NCBI RefSeq assembly: GCF_009857835.1
Contig: NZ_WWCL01000002.1
Span: forward strand, 62,001 to 126,000
Length of the DNA: 64,000 nt
DNA from: Duganella fentianensis
Lineage (GTDB): Bacteria > Pseudomonadota > Gammaproteobacteria > Burkholderiales > Burkholderiaceae_D
Direction of reading: 5' to 3'
Made by a program: the position numbers and the translations under genes. Positions 35,467-46,188 of this stretch are shown in pieces. Positions within the stretch are counted from its first letter, which is position 1. Each line of letters starts with the position of its first letter. The notes beneath the pieces were generated by a model. It made no database searches and was not told the DNA's origin. It was given only the letters and a program-made list of their open reading frames with translations.

Positions 35467-35686
35467 AGCTTTATCCTCGGCCGTTTTTATGTCATCGTCA
35501 ATCGAATTCCGTGGCTGCCCGGATTCTTTCGACAAGGCGGCCTTCAGGTGTGCGGTTGCGGGCTTACTCATCTGGATGCTCACAGCGCGGTGGGTTGGTA
35601 GGCCCGGGTGGGGGTATGGCTCATCCTGAAGCTGAAACTGCCTGCAGCGTTTGTGCTGGCGCAAAGGTGTGCGGGCGGCGACGGAA

Positions 35687-35713
35687 TAAAAAAAGCCGGC
35701 GCGAGGCCGGCTT
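35687..35713 (-). terminator. Rho-independent terminator of the Bax-inhibitor-1 family gene
   Basis: AAGCCGGC at 35693-35700 pairs with GCCGGCTT at 35706-35713. The A-run at 35687-35694 gives a U-run on the minus-strand transcript. Confidence 0.82.
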
Positions 35714-35734
35714 GCTGTTGAGGCGAGAACTATC

Positions 35735-36415
35735 TTAGTCGCGGCTACCGCCGAAGATGCCCAGCAGCGACAGCAGGTTGGTGAAGATGTTGTAGATATC
35801 CAGATAGATGCTCAGGGTGGCGCGGATGTAGTTGGTTTCGCCGCCGTTCACGATCTGCTGCACGTCGTACAGGATGTAGGCCGAGAAGATGGCGATGGCA
35901 ACCACCGAGATCACGATGGCCAGCGCTGGAATGCCCAGGAAGATGTTGGCAATCGAAGCCAGCAGGATCACGATCAGACCGGCAAACGCCCAGCTAGCCA
36001 CGCCCGAGAAATCGCGCTTGGACACGGTAGCGATGCTGGCCAGCACGGCGAACACGGACGCCGTACCGCCGAAGGCCGTCATGATCAGGAAGCCGCCATT
36101 CGAGAAGCCCAGGATGCGCGACAGCAGCGGGGTCAGCCACAGGCCCATGAAGAAGGTGAAGCCCAGCAGCAGGGCCACGCCCAGACCGGAATCCTTGTTT
36201 TTCTCGATGCCCCAGATAAAGCCGAAGGCGATACCGAGGAACAGCAGGGCCATCAGACCGCCACCCAGTGGCAGGTGCAGCGAGACGCCCAGCGCCGCGC
36301 CGAAAATGGTAGGCACCATGGACAGGGCCAGCAGCCAGTAGGTATTGCGCAGCACTTTGTGCTGGGTGAGCTGGCGACTAGACGACAGATCGTAAGTATT
36401 TTGCATATTATTCAT
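35735..36415 (-). CDS. Bax inhibitor-1/YccA family membrane protein
   Basis: The 226-residue protein has seven hydrophobic segments, as in BI-1/YbhL/YccA proteins, and the motif GLWLTPLLSRILGFSNGGFLIMTAF split around the third and fourth helices. The conserved C-terminal aspartates appear in AYILYDVQQIV and SIYLDIYNIF. In E. coli, YccA modulates FtsH with HflKC; others act as pH-gated calcium leak channels. I chose the ATG at 36415 because GAGGGAG lies upstream. Confidence 0.92.
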   Translation of the reverse strand: MNNMQNTYDLSSSRQLTQHKVLRNTYWLLALSMVPTIFGAALGVSLHLPLGGGLMALLFLGIAFGFIWGIEKNKDSGLGVALLLGFTFFMGLWLTPLLSRILGFSNGGFLIMTAFGGTASVFAVLASIATVSKRDFSGVASWAFAGLIVILLASIANIFLGIPALAIVISVVAIAIFSAYILYDVQQIVNGGETNYIRATLSIYLDIYNIFTNLLSLLGIFGGSRD

Positions 36416-36666
36416 GAGCTTATCTCCCTCTTGGTGATTCGAGTACTGCTTGCCAAAAGCATAGCATGTCTGTGCAAAATTGCGCAAAGTTCGGGCCCTT
36501 TGCCCCTTAGACTAGCCTTAAACAAGCTGGTTCAGGGGTAAAATTGCCGCTAATGCAAGCTTATCTGACCCCGATACTCGGTAGTTGGGGTGTTCTATGG
36601 TAAAATTAAAGGTTGATTGAGTTATCAATTTTGTTTTAAACCTTTCTTTTTATTGGAGTTTTTCAA

Positions 36667-37074
36667 ATGGCAATCGAACGCACCCTGTCGATCATCAAAC
36701 CAGACGCAGTTGCAAAAAACGTCATCGGCCAAATCTACAGCCGCTTTGAAAGCAATGGTCTGAAGATCGTTGCTGCTCAAATGAAGCAACTGTCGCGTGC
36801 AGATGCCGAAGGTTTCTACGCTGCTCACAAAGAGCGCGGCTTCTTCAAAGATCTGGTGGACTTCATGGTTTCGGGTCCAGTCATGATCCAGGTTCTGGAA
36901 GGCGAAAACGCCGTTCTGAAAAACCGCGAACTGATGGGCGCTACCGATCCTAAGAAAGCCGACAAGGGCACCATCCGCGCTGACTTCGCTGATTCGATCG
37001 ACGCGAACGCTGTGCACGGTTCGGACGCTGTTGAAGCTGCTAAAGTAGAAATCGCCTACTTCTTCGGCGCTTAA
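36667..37074 (+). CDS. ndk: Nucleoside diphosphate kinase
   Basis: Ndk equilibrates nucleoside tri- and diphosphates by a phospho-histidine ping-pong. The 135-residue product begins [14 protein letters not shown], and the catalytic His is in [20 protein letters not shown] sequence (here [11 protein letters not shown]) and [18 protein letters not shown] are standard. It ends in YFFGA, about six residues shorter than the usual 141-residue bacterial enzyme that ends in a Tyr-Ser-Arg-type tail. A strong terminator follows, so it is probably monocistronic. Confidence 0.97.
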   Translation: MAIERTLSIIKPDAVAKNVIGQIYSRFESNGLKIVAAQMKQLSRADAEGFYAAHKERGFFKDLVDFMVSGPVMIQVLEGENAVLKNRELMGATDPKKADKGTIRADFADSIDANAVHGSDAVEAAKVEIAYFFGA

Positions 37075-37087
37075 TACTGGCTGTACC

Positions 37088-37137
37088 ACCGTTTCTGCCG
37101 CGCCGGGCCTGGCGCGGCGCGCAGAAGCGGTTTTTTA
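37088..37137 (+). terminator. Rho-independent terminator after ndk
   Basis: ACCGTTTCTGC at 37088-37098 pairs with GCAGAAGCGGT at 37121-37131 with one G-U pair. A GC-rich inner hairpin and a T-run follow the pattern. Confidence 0.85.
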
Positions 37138-37164
37138 TTTGTAGTGGAATTTGTTTTAGATAGA

Positions 37165-38349
37165 ATGGGCAACACCGTGAACGCACCTCTGACCAACTTG
37201 CTGGACTTCGATCCCGCGCAGCTCACCGCTTATTGCGCCGAGTTGGGGGAGAAGCCGTTCCGCGCCAAACAATTGCAGCGCTGGATACACCAGTTCGGAG
37301 CGTCCGACTTCGACAGCATGACCGATCTGGCCAAATCGCTGCGCGACAAACTCAAGACCCGCGCCTACGTGCAAGCGCCGGCCATCATCAGCGACCACAC
37401 CTCCAGTGACGGTACGCGTAAATGGCTGGTCGACGTGGGCAACGGCAATGCCGTGGAAACCGTGTACATTCCGGAAGAAACCCGCGGCACCCTGTGTATT
37501 TCCACCCAGGCCGGCTGCGCCGTGAACTGCCGCTTCTGCTCGACGGGCAAGCAGGGCTTTTCGCGCAATCTGACGGTGGGCGAAATCATCGGCCAGCTAT
37601 GGATGGCCGAATTCGAACTGCGCCGCACCAAGGGTATCGAACCGGGCCCGAAAGGCGAACGCCAGATCACCAACGTGGTGATGATGGGTATGGGCGAGCC
37701 GCTGCTGAATTTCGAGCCGACCGCTACGGCGCTCAAGCTGATGCTGGACGATAACGCCTACGGTCTGTCGCGCCGCCGCGTAACCCTGTCCACCTCGGGC
37801 GTGGTGCCGATGATAGACAAGCTGTCGCAGGAAGTGCCGGTAGCGCTGGCCGTGTCGCTGCACGCGTCCAACGATGCGCTGCGCGATGGCCTGATCCCGC
37901 TGAACAAGAAGTACCCGCTGAAAGAACTGATGGCGGCCTGCAAGCGCTATCTGGAATTCGCCCCGCGCGATTTCATCACCTTCGAATACTGCATGCTGGA
38001 TGGCGTCAACGACAGCGACGAGCATGCACGCGAACTGGTGGCGCTGGTGCAGGATCGCCAGACTGGCGTGAACTGCAAATTCAACCTGATTCCGTTCAAT
38101 CCCTTCCCTGAATCGGGCCTGCTGCGTTCGAAGAATCCCCGTATCAAGGCCTTCGCGCAGATACTGCTCGATGCCGGCATCGTCACCACCATCCGCAAAA
38201 CCCGCGGCGACGATATCGATGCGGCCTGCGGCCAGCTGGCCGGTGAAGTGCAGGACCGCACGCGCGTGCAGGAGCGCATGGAAAAAATGAGCGAATACCA
38301 GCAGAAGTTTGGTGCCAATTTCGGCAAGATCGTGGAGATCCGTTCCTGA
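37165..38349 (+). CDS. rlmN: 23S rRNA/tRNA adenine C2-methyltransferase RlmN
   Basis: RlmN is a radical SAM enzyme that methylates C2 of A2503 in 23S rRNA and A37 in tRNAs. It has the CAVNCRFC cluster motif (C-x3-C-x2-C), MGMGEPLLN, and a C-terminal [18 protein letters not shown] with the second catalytic Cys. The ATG at 37165 gives 394 residues; a GTG at 37144 gives 7 more, and neither has a strong ribosome site. Its TGA overlaps the pilW ATG. Confidence 0.95.
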   Translation: MGNTVNAPLTNLLDFDPAQLTAYCAELGEKPFRAKQLQRWIHQFGASDFDSMTDLAKSLRDKLKTRAYVQAPAIISDHTSSDGTRKWLVDVGNGNAVETVYIPEETRGTLCISTQAGCAVNCRFCSTGKQGFSRNLTVGEIIGQLWMAEFELRRTKGIEPGPKGERQITNVVMMGMGEPLLNFEPTATALKLMLDDNAYGLSRRRVTLSTSGVVPMIDKLSQEVPVALAVSLHASNDALRDGLIPLNKKYPLKELMAACKRYLEFAPRDFITFEYCMLDGVNDSDEHARELVALVQDRQTGVNCKFNLIPFNPFPESGLLRSKNPRIKAFAQILLDAGIVTTIRKTRGDDIDAACGQLAGEVQDRTRVQERMEKMSEYQQKFGANFGKIVEIRS

Positions 38350-39170
38350 TGATCGCCCTGGCGCAGCGTTGCCAGTCCAGTCTAGTCGCCCTGTGTGCAG
38401 GTGCGCTGCTGGTTGCCTGCGCCTCGTCCGGTTCCAATCCCGGCCATAGCGGTCAGGCGGAACTGAGCACCGTATCCGATCAGACGGCGATCCAGCGCAA
38501 GGTCGATATCCGCATGCAGCTGGCCGTGGGCTACTACGAGCAGGGCCAGTATCTGGTGGCGCTCGATGAAGTCAAGCTGGCGCTGGCGGCCGATCCCCAG
38601 TATGCGGACGGTTACGGCATGCGCGGCCTGATCTACCAGCAGCTGGGCGAGCTGGCGCTGGCCGAAGATAACTTTGTGCGCGCGCGCAAGCTGGCGCCCG
38701 GCAATCCTGATCTGGCCAATAACTACGGTTCTTTCCTGTGCCAGATGGGGCGCGTCAAGGAAGCCATGCCGCTGTTCGATGCTGCACTGGCCAACCGCGC
38801 CTATCGCGCGCCTGCCAGCGCGGCCAATAACGCCGGCTCGTGTGCATTGAAAGTGAAGGATTACGCCAGCGCGGAGCGTTATCTGCTGCAAGCCTTGCAG
38901 CTGACGCCCGATCTGCCGGCAACCAACGCCAATCTGGCGAAGGTGTATTTTGAAAAGCGCGATGTGGTACGCGCCAATTTCTTCATTACGCGCCTCAACA
39001 AGGTGGCGAAGATGGAGAGTCTGACGGCCGATGTGCTATGGCTAGCGATTAAAGTGCAGCACCAGCTCGGCGATGCCGGTGCCGAAGCAGCGTGGGCGAC
39101 CCAATTGCGTCGTCACCATGCCGGCTCGGCCGAGTATGCTGCTTATCAACGTGGGGCGTTTGATGAGTGA
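38349..39170 (+). CDS. pilW: Type IV pilus biogenesis/stability lipoprotein PilW (TPR)
   Basis: The 273-residue product has a lipoprotein signal (LLVACASSG, lipid Cys about residue 24) and TPR repeats such as YYEQGQYLVALDEVKLALAADP, YADGYGMRGLIYQQLGELALAEDNF and PDLANNYGSFLCQMGR. It matches PilW/PilF, the outer-membrane pilotin that places the PilQ secretin. The rlmN-pilW-rodZ-ispG-hisS order is widespread in beta- and gammaproteobacteria. The start overlaps the rlmN stop. Confidence 0.92.
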   Translation: MIALAQRCQSSLVALCAGALLVACASSGSNPGHSGQAELSTVSDQTAIQRKVDIRMQLAVGYYEQGQYLVALDEVKLALAADPQYADGYGMRGLIYQQLGELALAEDNFVRARKLAPGNPDLANNYGSFLCQMGRVKEAMPLFDAALANRAYRAPASAANNAGSCALKVKDYASAERYLLQALQLTPDLPATNANLAKVYFEKRDVVRANFFITRLNKVAKMESLTADVLWLAIKVQHQLGDAGAEAAWATQLRRHHAGSAEYAAYQRGAFDE

Positions 39171-39183
39171 TACAGGGGAATCG

Positions 39184-40260
39184 ATGAATTCAGAGTGGGT
39201 TGATACGCCGCAGGAACAGGCAGCACCCAGCGCGGCTACGCCCGGCGCGCAACTGGCAGCACAGCGTGAAGCGCTGGGGCTGACGGTAGAACAGATTGCG
39301 GATCAACTGAAACTGGCGACGCGTCAGGTGCGCGCACTGGAAGCCGGTGATTACGAGGCACTGCCGAATATGGCCGTGGTGCGCGGTTTTGTGCGCGCCT
39401 ATGCCAAGGTCGTGAAAATCGATGCAACGCCTCTGGTAGCGATGATCGAAGTGATTTCGCCGACCAGCTACGAAGCGGCGCCGCCGCGCAAGGAAGCTGC
39501 GCCCAAATTCACGGAATCACGCTTCCCGTCGATGACGCCGCGGCCTACCAGTTCGGTAGGCTGGCTGGCCGGTGCTGCTGTTGCCGTTGCGCTGGTCGCT
39601 GGCGGCGTGTATGCCTACCAGAGCGGCATCATCCCGCTGACGATGTTCCAGCGTTCGGATGCGGATGGTGCGAGCGCCGTGGCCGATGCGGCCAAGGCGG
39701 CGGAAGCGGCGGTGACGCCGATTGAAACCACGCTGGTCAAGCCGGGTGAAGAAGGTGCAGCCGTGCAGAGCACCAATGTGCCGCTGGTATCCGTACCGGC
39801 ACCGGTCGCCGATGCTGCTGCACCTGCTGCGGCCACTGCGCCTGGCGCTACCGCTGCACCAGCAAACGTGCCAGCTAATGTACCCGCTAATGTACCGGCA
39901 GCCGCGCCTGCCGCCACTGGCGTAGTGCCTGCGCCGGCCGCCACGACGGCAGCTGCCACCACGACGCCTGTTGCGGCAGCCGCCAAGCCGCAGACTGCTG
40001 CTCCGGCAGCCCCTGCGCCTTCCGGTACCCAGCTGGTGCTGAAAGTGAATGAGGATTCGTGGGTCGAGATTCGCCGTCCCGGTGCTGCGTCGCTGATTTC
40101 GCGCACCGTGAAAGCGGGCAGCACCGAGACCTTTGACATCAAGGAACCGGCACTGCTGATCGTTGGCAAACCGGGCGGTGTGGAAGCTACGCTGGGCGGA
40201 ACAGCACTGGCGCTGCCACCTGTTGCGGGCGGCACGATTTCGCGCGTGAACATCAAGTAA
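39184..40260 (+). CDS. RodZ-like helix-turn-helix membrane protein
   Basis: The 358-residue product has an N-terminal XRE-type helix-turn-helix (GAQLAAQREALGLTVEQIADQLKLATRQVRALE region, residues 21-53), one transmembrane helix at about 125-147, an Ala/Pro/Thr-rich periplasmic linker and a C-terminal DUF4115-like domain starting LVLKVNEDSWVEI. This is the RodZ plan, a partner of MreB in rod shape. AGGGG precedes the ATG at 39184; an ATG at 39163 overlapping pilW is an alternative. Located between pilW and ispG, its usual place. Confidence 0.87.
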   Translation: MNSEWVDTPQEQAAPSAATPGAQLAAQREALGLTVEQIADQLKLATRQVRALEAGDYEALPNMAVVRGFVRAYAKVVKIDATPLVAMIEVISPTSYEAAPPRKEAAPKFTESRFPSMTPRPTSSVGWLAGAAVAVALVAGGVYAYQSGIIPLTMFQRSDADGASAVADAAKAAEAAVTPIETTLVKPGEEGAAVQSTNVPLVSVPAPVADAAAPAAATAPGATAAPANVPANVPANVPAAAPAATGVVPAPAATTAAATTTPVAAAAKPQTAAPAAPAPSGTQLVLKVNEDSWVEIRRPGAASLISRTVKAGSTETFDIKEPALLIVGKPGGVEATLGGTALALPPVAGGTISRVNIK

Positions 40261-40290
40261 TCGATACGCTGTATAACCAAGCTGAAATTT

Positions 40291-41559
40291 ATGTCTTCTA
40301 GTCTTACTGCCATTCCATCGGGTCCTGCACCGCGCCGCGCCAGCCGCAGCGTGCTGATCGCGCACGGCCAGCGCAAGATCTGGGTGGGCGGCGACGCGCC
40401 TGTCGTGGTGCAGTCGATGACCAATACCGATACCGCCAATGCGCTGGAAACGGCGATCCAGATTAAGGAGCTGGCGCGTGCCGGTTCCGAGCTGGTGCGC
40501 CTGACGGTGGACCGTCCCGAATCGGCTGCTGCGATCCCCTACATCCGCGAGCAGCTGGACAAAATGGATATCGATGTGCCGCTGGTGGGCGATTTCCACT
40601 ACAACGGCCACACCCTGCTGACCGACTATCCCGAGTGCGCCAAGGCGCTGTCGAAGTACCGCATCAATCCCGGCAATGTGGGCAAGGGCGCCAAGCGCGA
40701 TACCCAGTTTGCCCAGATGATCGAAGTGGCGGCCCGTTACGACAAGCCGGTGCGTATCGGCGTCAACTGGGGCAGTCTGGATCAGGCCCTGCTGGCCCGC
40801 ATCATGGATGAAAACGCAGCGCGCGCCGAGCCATGGCCGGCGCAGGCAGTGATGTACGAAGCGCTGATTACTTCGGCCATCGAAAATGCCGTGCGCGCCG
40901 AAGAACTTGGGCTGGGCCGCGACAAGATCATCCTGTCCTGCAAGGTCTCCGGCGTGCAGGACCTGATCGCCGTGTACCGCGAACTGGCGCGCCGCTGCGA
41001 CTATCCGCTGCATCTGGGCCTGACGGAAGCGGGTATGGGCAGCAAAGGTATTGTGGCCTCGACGGCGGCGCTGTCGGTGCTGCTGCAGGAAGGTATCGGC
41101 GATACCATCCGCATTTCGCTCACCCCCGAACCGGGCGGTGACCGTAGTCGTGAAGTGGTGGTGGGGCAGGAGATCCTGCAAACCATGGGCCTGCGCAAAT
41201 TCACCCCGATGGTGATTGCCTGCCCGGGTTGCGGCCGTACTACCTCGACCACTTTCCAGGAACTGGCGGACAACATCCAGACCTTCCTGCGCGAGCAAAT
41301 GCCGGAGTGGAAAAAAATCTATCCGGGCGTGGAAGCCATGAACGTGGCGGTAATGGGCTGCATCGTCAATGGCCCCGGCGAATCCAAGCATGCCAATATC
41401 GGCATCAGCCTGCCGGGCACGGGCGAATCGCCTGCTGCACCGGTGTTTGTCGATGGTGCCAAGGTGGCGACGCTGCGCGGTGAGCGCATCGTGGAAGAGT
41501 TCCAGGAAATCGTCCTGAACTACGTGAAGAATAACTATGGCAAGCCGCAGGCTGCCTGA
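40291..41559 (+). CDS. ispG: 4-hydroxy-3-methylbut-2-enyl diphosphate synthase (flavodoxin)
   Basis: IspG reduces methylerythritol cyclodiphosphate in the MEP isoprenoid pathway using a 4Fe-4S cluster. The 422-residue product shows VQSMTNTDT near the N-terminus, [18 protein letters not shown] and [10 protein letters not shown], which supply the cluster cysteines and the conserved Glu. It starts 30 bp after the RodZ-like gene and 17 bp before hisS, consistent with a single operon. Confidence 0.97.
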   Translation: MSSSLTAIPSGPAPRRASRSVLIAHGQRKIWVGGDAPVVVQSMTNTDTANALETAIQIKELARAGSELVRLTVDRPESAAAIPYIREQLDKMDIDVPLVGDFHYNGHTLLTDYPECAKALSKYRINPGNVGKGAKRDTQFAQMIEVAARYDKPVRIGVNWGSLDQALLARIMDENAARAEPWPAQAVMYEALITSAIENAVRAEELGLGRDKIILSCKVSGVQDLIAVYRELARRCDYPLHLGLTEAGMGSKGIVASTAALSVLLQEGIGDTIRISLTPEPGGDRSREVVVGQEILQTMGLRKFTPMVIACPGCGRTTSTTFQELADNIQTFLREQMPEWKKIYPGVEAMNVAVMGCIVNGPGESKHANIGISLPGTGESPAAPVFVDGAKVATLRGERIVEEFQEIVLNYVKNNYGKPQAA

Positions 41560-41576
41560 AGCTGAAAAGAACTGAT

Positions 41577-42929
41577 ATGTCCGAAACGAAGAAAGCTGAA
41601 AAAATCACTGCCATCAAAGGCATGAACGACATCCTGCCGACCGACTCGCATCTGTGGCAGCTGTTCGAAAACACCGCCCAGTCGGTGGTGCAAAGCTACG
41701 GCTTCCAGCAGATCCGCACTCCTATCGTGGAAAACACCGCGCTGTTCGCGCGCGCCATCGGCGCCGTGACCGACATCGTGGAAAAGGAAATGTATTCCTT
41801 CACCGATTCCATGAACGGCGACCAGCTGACGCTGCGCCCTGAAGGTACGGCCGGTGCCGTGCGTGCCGTGATCGAACACAATCTGGTGTACGAAGGCCCG
41901 AAACGCCTGTGGTACACGGGCCCGATGTTCCGCCACGAGCGTCCACAGCGCGGCCGCTATCGCCAGTTCTACCAGTTCGGCTGCGAAGCGGTGGGCTTCA
42001 GCGGCCCGGACGTGGACGCCGAAATGATCATGATGTGCCGCCGCCTGTGGGATGATCTGGGTCTGGAAAACATCCGTCTGGAACTGAACTCCATCGGTGA
42101 TGCGGAAGAGCGTGCGCGCCACCGCGTCGACCTGATCGCCTATCTGGAAAAGCACGAAGAGATTCTGGATGCGGAAGCCAAGCGCCGTCTACATTCCAAC
42201 CCGCTGCGCATACTCGATACCAAGAACCCTGCCATGCAGGAGATGGTCAATCAGGCGCCGAAACTGCTCGACTATCTGGGCGAAGAATCGCTGGCCCATT
42301 TCAACGGCGTGCGCAAGATCCTCGACCACAACAACATTCCATACGTGATCAACACCCGTCTGGTGCGCGGTCTGGACTACTATAACCGCACCGTATTCGA
42401 ATGGGTGACGGACTCGCTGGGTTCGCAGGGCACCGTGTGTGCCGGCGGCCGTTATGATCCGCTCATCGCTTCGTTCGGCGGCAAGCCTACGCCGGCCGTC
42501 GGTTTCGCCATGGGCATCGAACGCCTGCTGGAACTGCTGAAAGCTGCCGGCGAGCCGGAACAGCCTGGCCAGTGCGACGTCTACCTCGTGCATCAGGGCG
42601 AAGCGGCCCAGCTGCAAGCCTTCGTGCTGGGCGAGCGTCTGCGCGACGCCGGTCTGGATGTGATCATGCACGGTTCCACCGCTGCCGGTGCCGGCAGCTT
42701 CAAGTCGCAGATGAAGAAAGCCGATGGCAGCGGTGCTGCTTTCGCCGTCATCATCGGTGAAGACGAAGTGGCTAACCATACGGCAGCAGTCAAATCCATG
42801 CGCGCTGCCGAAGGCGAGCAGCAGCAGAGCACCGTACCGTTCGACGAGGTGGTAGATTTCGTAGTGGACCAGATCACCGAAAGCGGCGATCATCACCACC
42901 ACGTACATGACGAGAACTGCAATCACTGA
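41577..42929 (+). CDS. hisS: Histidyl-tRNA synthetase
   Basis: The 450-residue class II synthetase has the HisRS motifs: KGMNDILP at the N-terminus, motif 2 [34 protein letters not shown] (a histidine-binding signature) and motif 3 [13 protein letters not shown]. The C-terminus has a natural His/Asp tail, [14 protein letters not shown], not part of the catalytic fold. It is cytosolic. It is followed by the YfgM-like gene, bamB and der, the usual order. Confidence 0.98.
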   Translation: MSETKKAEKITAIKGMNDILPTDSHLWQLFENTAQSVVQSYGFQQIRTPIVENTALFARAIGAVTDIVEKEMYSFTDSMNGDQLTLRPEGTAGAVRAVIEHNLVYEGPKRLWYTGPMFRHERPQRGRYRQFYQFGCEAVGFSGPDVDAEMIMMCRRLWDDLGLENIRLELNSIGDAEERARHRVDLIAYLEKHEEILDAEAKRRLHSNPLRILDTKNPAMQEMVNQAPKLLDYLGEESLAHFNGVRKILDHNNIPYVINTRLVRGLDYYNRTVFEWVTDSLGSQGTVCAGGRYDPLIASFGGKPTPAVGFAMGIERLLELLKAAGEPEQPGQCDVYLVHQGEAAQLQAFVLGERLRDAGLDVIMHGSTAAGAGSFKSQMKKADGSGAAFAVIIGEDEVANHTAAVKSMRAAEGEQQQSTVPFDEVVDFVVDQITESGDHHHHVHDENCNH

Positions 42930-42984
42930 TAGCGCGAGTGCAGCTTCATTTTGAATAACTCTTACAACTAGCAGACACACTGAC

Positions 42985-43638
42985 ATGGCATACGATCTCG
43001 AAGAACAAGAACAAATTGCGTCCCTTAAAGCATGGTGGGAAAAGTACGGCAATCTGACCTCGTGGGTGGTGATCGCCGGTCTGGCAGCGTATTCCGGTTA
43101 CAACGGCTGGAACTACTACCAGCGTAATCAGGCCACCCAGGCTGCGGCCCTGTATGACGAGCTGACTTCGGCCGTCGATGCCAAAGACAACGCCAAGGTG
43201 CTGCGCGCTGCCGGCGACATGGAAAGCAAATTCGGTAGCACCACCTATGCGCCTATGAGCGCGCTGGTGGCCGCCAAGAGCAGCTTCGATGCCAGCGACG
43301 TGAAATCGGCCAAGGCCCAGCTGCAATGGGCGATCGAGCATGGTGGCGACGAGTTCAAGGCGGTGGCCAAAGTGCGTCTGGCCGGCGTGCTGCTGGATGA
43401 AAAAGCTTACGACGAAGCGCTGAAAGTACTGGCCGGCGAAGTGCCAGCCCAGTTCGCAGCCGCTGTAGCCGACCGCAAGGGCGACATTCTGGTAGCCCAG
43501 AACAAGCTGGCAGAGGCCCGTGCGGCCTATCAGGCTGCACTGGATGCCAGCGACAAGAAGGCACCCGGCCGCCAGCTGATCCAGCTGAAATTTGAAGCCA
43601 TCGGCGGCGCCGTGCCAGCCGCTAAAGACGCAGCTTAA
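42985..43638 (+). CDS. YfgM-like tetratricopeptide membrane protein
   Basis: The 217-residue product has an N-terminal cytoplasmic segment, YDLEEQEQIASLKAWWEKYG, typical of YfgM, a transmembrane helix at about 23-42 and a periplasmic TPR-like domain (TPR_21). In E. coli YfgM is a SecYEG-associated protein that works with PpiD on envelope protein folding. It sits between hisS and bamB as in E. coli. Confidence 0.93.
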   Translation: MAYDLEEQEQIASLKAWWEKYGNLTSWVVIAGLAAYSGYNGWNYYQRNQATQAAALYDELTSAVDAKDNAKVLRAAGDMESKFGSTTYAPMSALVAAKSSFDASDVKSAKAQLQWAIEHGGDEFKAVAKVRLAGVLLDEKAYDEALKVLAGEVPAQFAAAVADRKGDILVAQNKLAEARAAYQAALDASDKKAPGRQLIQLKFEAIGGAVPAAKDAA

Positions 43639-43689
43639 TATTTTGGCGCCGCCAGCCTGGCTGCGGCGCTTTCCGATCAAGGTTGAAAT

Positions 43690-44826
43690 ATGCGTATTAC
43701 CGAAAAAGTTATTACTGCAAGCTTGCTGGCGACGTTGGCCGGTTGTTCCTTGTTCTCGTCGAAAGATACCAAGGTTCAGCCAGCAGCACTGGTGGACCTG
43801 AAGGGTGGCGTAACGCCGCGCACCGTATGGAAATACTCGCTCGGTAAAGCCGGCAATGCCGTGTTCACGCCGGCACTGGTGGGCGACAGCCTGTATGTGG
43901 CCGATGGCGACGGCGTGCTGGCACGTCTGAACGCGGCCAGCGGCAAGGAGCAGTGGCGCGTCAAGACCGGCACCGATCTGACGGCGGGTGTAGGCAGTGA
44001 TGGCGAGGTAGTGGCAGTGGGTGGTGTCAAGGGTGCTATCCTTGCCTATGACGCCAGCGGCAAGCAGCTGTGGAAAGCCCAGGCGACCAGCGAAGTGCTG
44101 TCCTCGCCCGTAGTCGGCGGCGGCATGGTGGTAGTGCGCAGCGTCGACAACCAGATCACGGCCTTCGATGCCAAGAGTGGCGCCAAGCGCTGGAGCGTGG
44201 CCCGTACCACGCCGGCTCTGACGCTGCGTAACGCACCGGGCATGGTGATCAACGGCGCTAACGTGTATGTGGCCCAGCCGGGCGGCAAGCTGCTGGTGCT
44301 GGTGCTGGCCACCGGCCTGCAGCGCTACGAAGTGGTGGTGGGCGAGCCACGCGGCGCGACTGAACTGGAACGTGTTACGGACATCGCCGGCACACCGGTG
44401 ATCTTCGAAAAAGATGTGTGTGCTGTATCGTATCAGGGCCGTGTGGCCTGCTTTGATGCGCTGACCGGTGCTCCGCACTGGAGCAAGCCGGCATCGTCCG
44501 ATGTGGGCGTGACGGTCGATCAGCGCTTTGTATTCGTCTCCGACGACAAAGGTGAAGTTGCCGCCTACAGCCGTGAAAACGGCAGCAACGCCTGGAAGAA
44601 CGACAAACTGTCCTATCGCCGCCTGTCGACCCCTGTGTCGTACGGCCGTGCCGTGGCAGTGGGTGACTTCCAGGGTTATGTCCATCTGCTCTCGCGGGAA
44701 GATGGCGCATTTATAGGTCGCGCCGCGACCGATGGCAGCCCGATCCAAGCGGACCCTGTCATCGCTGGCGCGAATTTGATTTTCCAAACCCAATCAGGGA
44801 CAGTGACTGCACTCGCAGTCGAGTAA
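43690..44826 (+). CDS. bamB: Outer-membrane assembly lipoprotein BamB
   Basis: The 378-residue product has a lipoprotein signal ending LAGCS (lipid Cys19) and an eight-bladed PQQ-like beta-propeller. Repeats are visible as GKEQWRVKTGTDLTAG, GKQLWKAQATSEVLSSP, GAKRWSVARTTPALTL and APHWSKPASSDVGV. BamB is a non-essential part of the BAM complex that folds outer-membrane proteins. It is followed by der after 3 bp. Confidence 0.95.
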   Translation: MRITEKVITASLLATLAGCSLFSSKDTKVQPAALVDLKGGVTPRTVWKYSLGKAGNAVFTPALVGDSLYVADGDGVLARLNAASGKEQWRVKTGTDLTAGVGSDGEVVAVGGVKGAILAYDASGKQLWKAQATSEVLSSPVVGGGMVVVRSVDNQITAFDAKSGAKRWSVARTTPALTLRNAPGMVINGANVYVAQPGGKLLVLVLATGLQRYEVVVGEPRGATELERVTDIAGTPVIFEKDVCAVSYQGRVACFDALTGAPHWSKPASSDVGVTVDQRFVFVSDDKGEVAAYSRENGSNAWKNDKLSYRRLSTPVSYGRAVAVGDFQGYVHLLSREDGAFIGRAATDGSPIQADPVIAGANLIFQTQSGTVTALAVE

Positions 44827-44829
44827 AAA

Positions 44830-46176
44830 ATGAAGCCGGTAATCGCACTAGTGGGTCGACCCAATGTAGGGAAATCGACCTTGTTTAATCGTCTGACCCG
44901 CTCGCGCGATGCGCTGGTGGCGGACTTGCCTGGGTTGACGCGCGATCGTCACTATGGCGAGGGCCGTGTCGGCGAACGTCCCTTCCTCGTCATCGACACG
45001 GGTGGTTTCGAACCCGTGGCCAAGGAAGGCATCATGTATCAGATGGCGCTGCAGACCAAGCAGGCTGTGGCCGAAGCCGACGTGGTCGTGTTTCTGGTCG
45101 ACGGCCGTCAGGGCCTGACACCGCACGATAAAACCATTACCGACTTCCTGCGCAAGAGCGGTCGTCCGGTGATGCTGGTGGTGAATAAATCGGAAGGCAT
45201 GCGCTATACCAGCGTGGTGGCCGACTTCTACGAACTGGGTCTGGGCGAACCGTATTCGATCTCGTCGGCGCATGGCGACGGCGTGGCCGATCTGGTGCAG
45301 GAAGCGCTGGATCTGGCGTTTGCCCAGCGTCCGGAAGATCCGGAAGAACTGGAAAAAGACGAACGCGGTATCAAGATCGCGCTGGTCGGTCGTCCTAACG
45401 TGGGCAAGTCCACCCTGATCAATACGCTGGTGGGCGAAGAGCGCGTGATCGCTTTCGACATGCCGGGTACGACGCGCGATTCGATCGAGATTCCGTTCGA
45501 GCGCGATGGCAGGCAGTACACCCTGATCGACACGGCTGGTATCCGCCGCCGCGGCAAGGTGTTCGAAGCGATCGAGAAGTTCTCGGTGGTGAAGACGCTG
45601 CAGTCGATTTCCGAAGCCAACGTGGTGGTGCTGCTGCTGGACGCCCAGCAGGACATCTCCGAGCAGGATGCCCACATCGCCGGCTTCGTGCTGGAGACTG
45701 GCCGTGCGCTGGTGGTAGCCGTCAACAAGTGGGACGGTCTGCGCAGCGATGAGCGCGACGAAATCAAGATCGATATCGACCGCAAGCTGGACTTCCTGTC
45801 GTTCGCCAAGACCCACTTCATTTCGGCCTTGCGCGCACAGGGCATAGGCCCGCTGATGAAATCCGTCGATGCCGCTTATGCTGCAGCGATGTCGGACCTG
45901 TCCACGCCTAAGCTGACGCGCGCGCTGATCGAAGCCGTCGAGAAGCAGGAACCACGCCGCAAGGGCGGCATCCGTCCCAAGCTGCGTTATGCCCACCAGG
46001 GCGGTATGAACCCGCCTGTGATCGTGATTCACGGCAATGCACTGGATGCAGTGGGCGAGCCTTACAAGCGCTATCTGGAAAAGCATTTCCGCGATACTTT
46101 CGCGCTGGTAGGCACGCCGCTGCGCATCGAACTGCGTACCGGTAAGAACCCGTTTGCCAAGACGGCAGCGAAATAA
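44830..46176 (+). CDS. der: Ribosome biogenesis GTPase Der (EngA)
   Basis: Der has two tandem GTPase domains and a KH-like domain and acts in 50S subunit assembly. The 448-residue product shows two [10 protein letters not shown]-loops (residues about 8-16 and 188-196), switch-region [12 protein letters not shown] and [12 protein letters not shown], and two NKxD-type motifs, VNKSEG and VNKWDG. The start is 3 bp after bamB. Confidence 0.98.
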   Translation: MKPVIALVGRPNVGKSTLFNRLTRSRDALVADLPGLTRDRHYGEGRVGERPFLVIDTGGFEPVAKEGIMYQMALQTKQAVAEADVVVFLVDGRQGLTPHDKTITDFLRKSGRPVMLVVNKSEGMRYTSVVADFYELGLGEPYSISSAHGDGVADLVQEALDLAFAQRPEDPEELEKDERGIKIALVGRPNVGKSTLINTLVGEERVIAFDMPGTTRDSIEIPFERDGRQYTLIDTAGIRRRGKVFEAIEKFSVVKTLQSISEANVVVLLLDAQQDISEQDAHIAGFVLETGRALVVAVNKWDGLRSDERDEIKIDIDRKLDFLSFAKTHFISALRAQGIGPLMKSVDAAYAAAMSDLSTPKLTRALIEAVEKQEPRRKGGIRPKLRYAHQGGMNPPVIVIHGNALDAVGEPYKRYLEKHFRDTFALVGTPLRIELRTGKNPFAKTAAK

Positions 46177-46188
46177 GGCATTTTTAAG

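Noticed and set aside
39517..41391. A 624-codon antisense frame over the RodZ-like gene and ispG
   Set aside because: It is the reverse shadow of two certain genes; the protein is His/Arg/Gln-rich with no domain, typical of high-GC antisense frames.
42946..44793. A 615-codon antisense frame over the YfgM-like gene and bamB
   Set aside because: It mirrors two recognised genes and has no recognisable motif.
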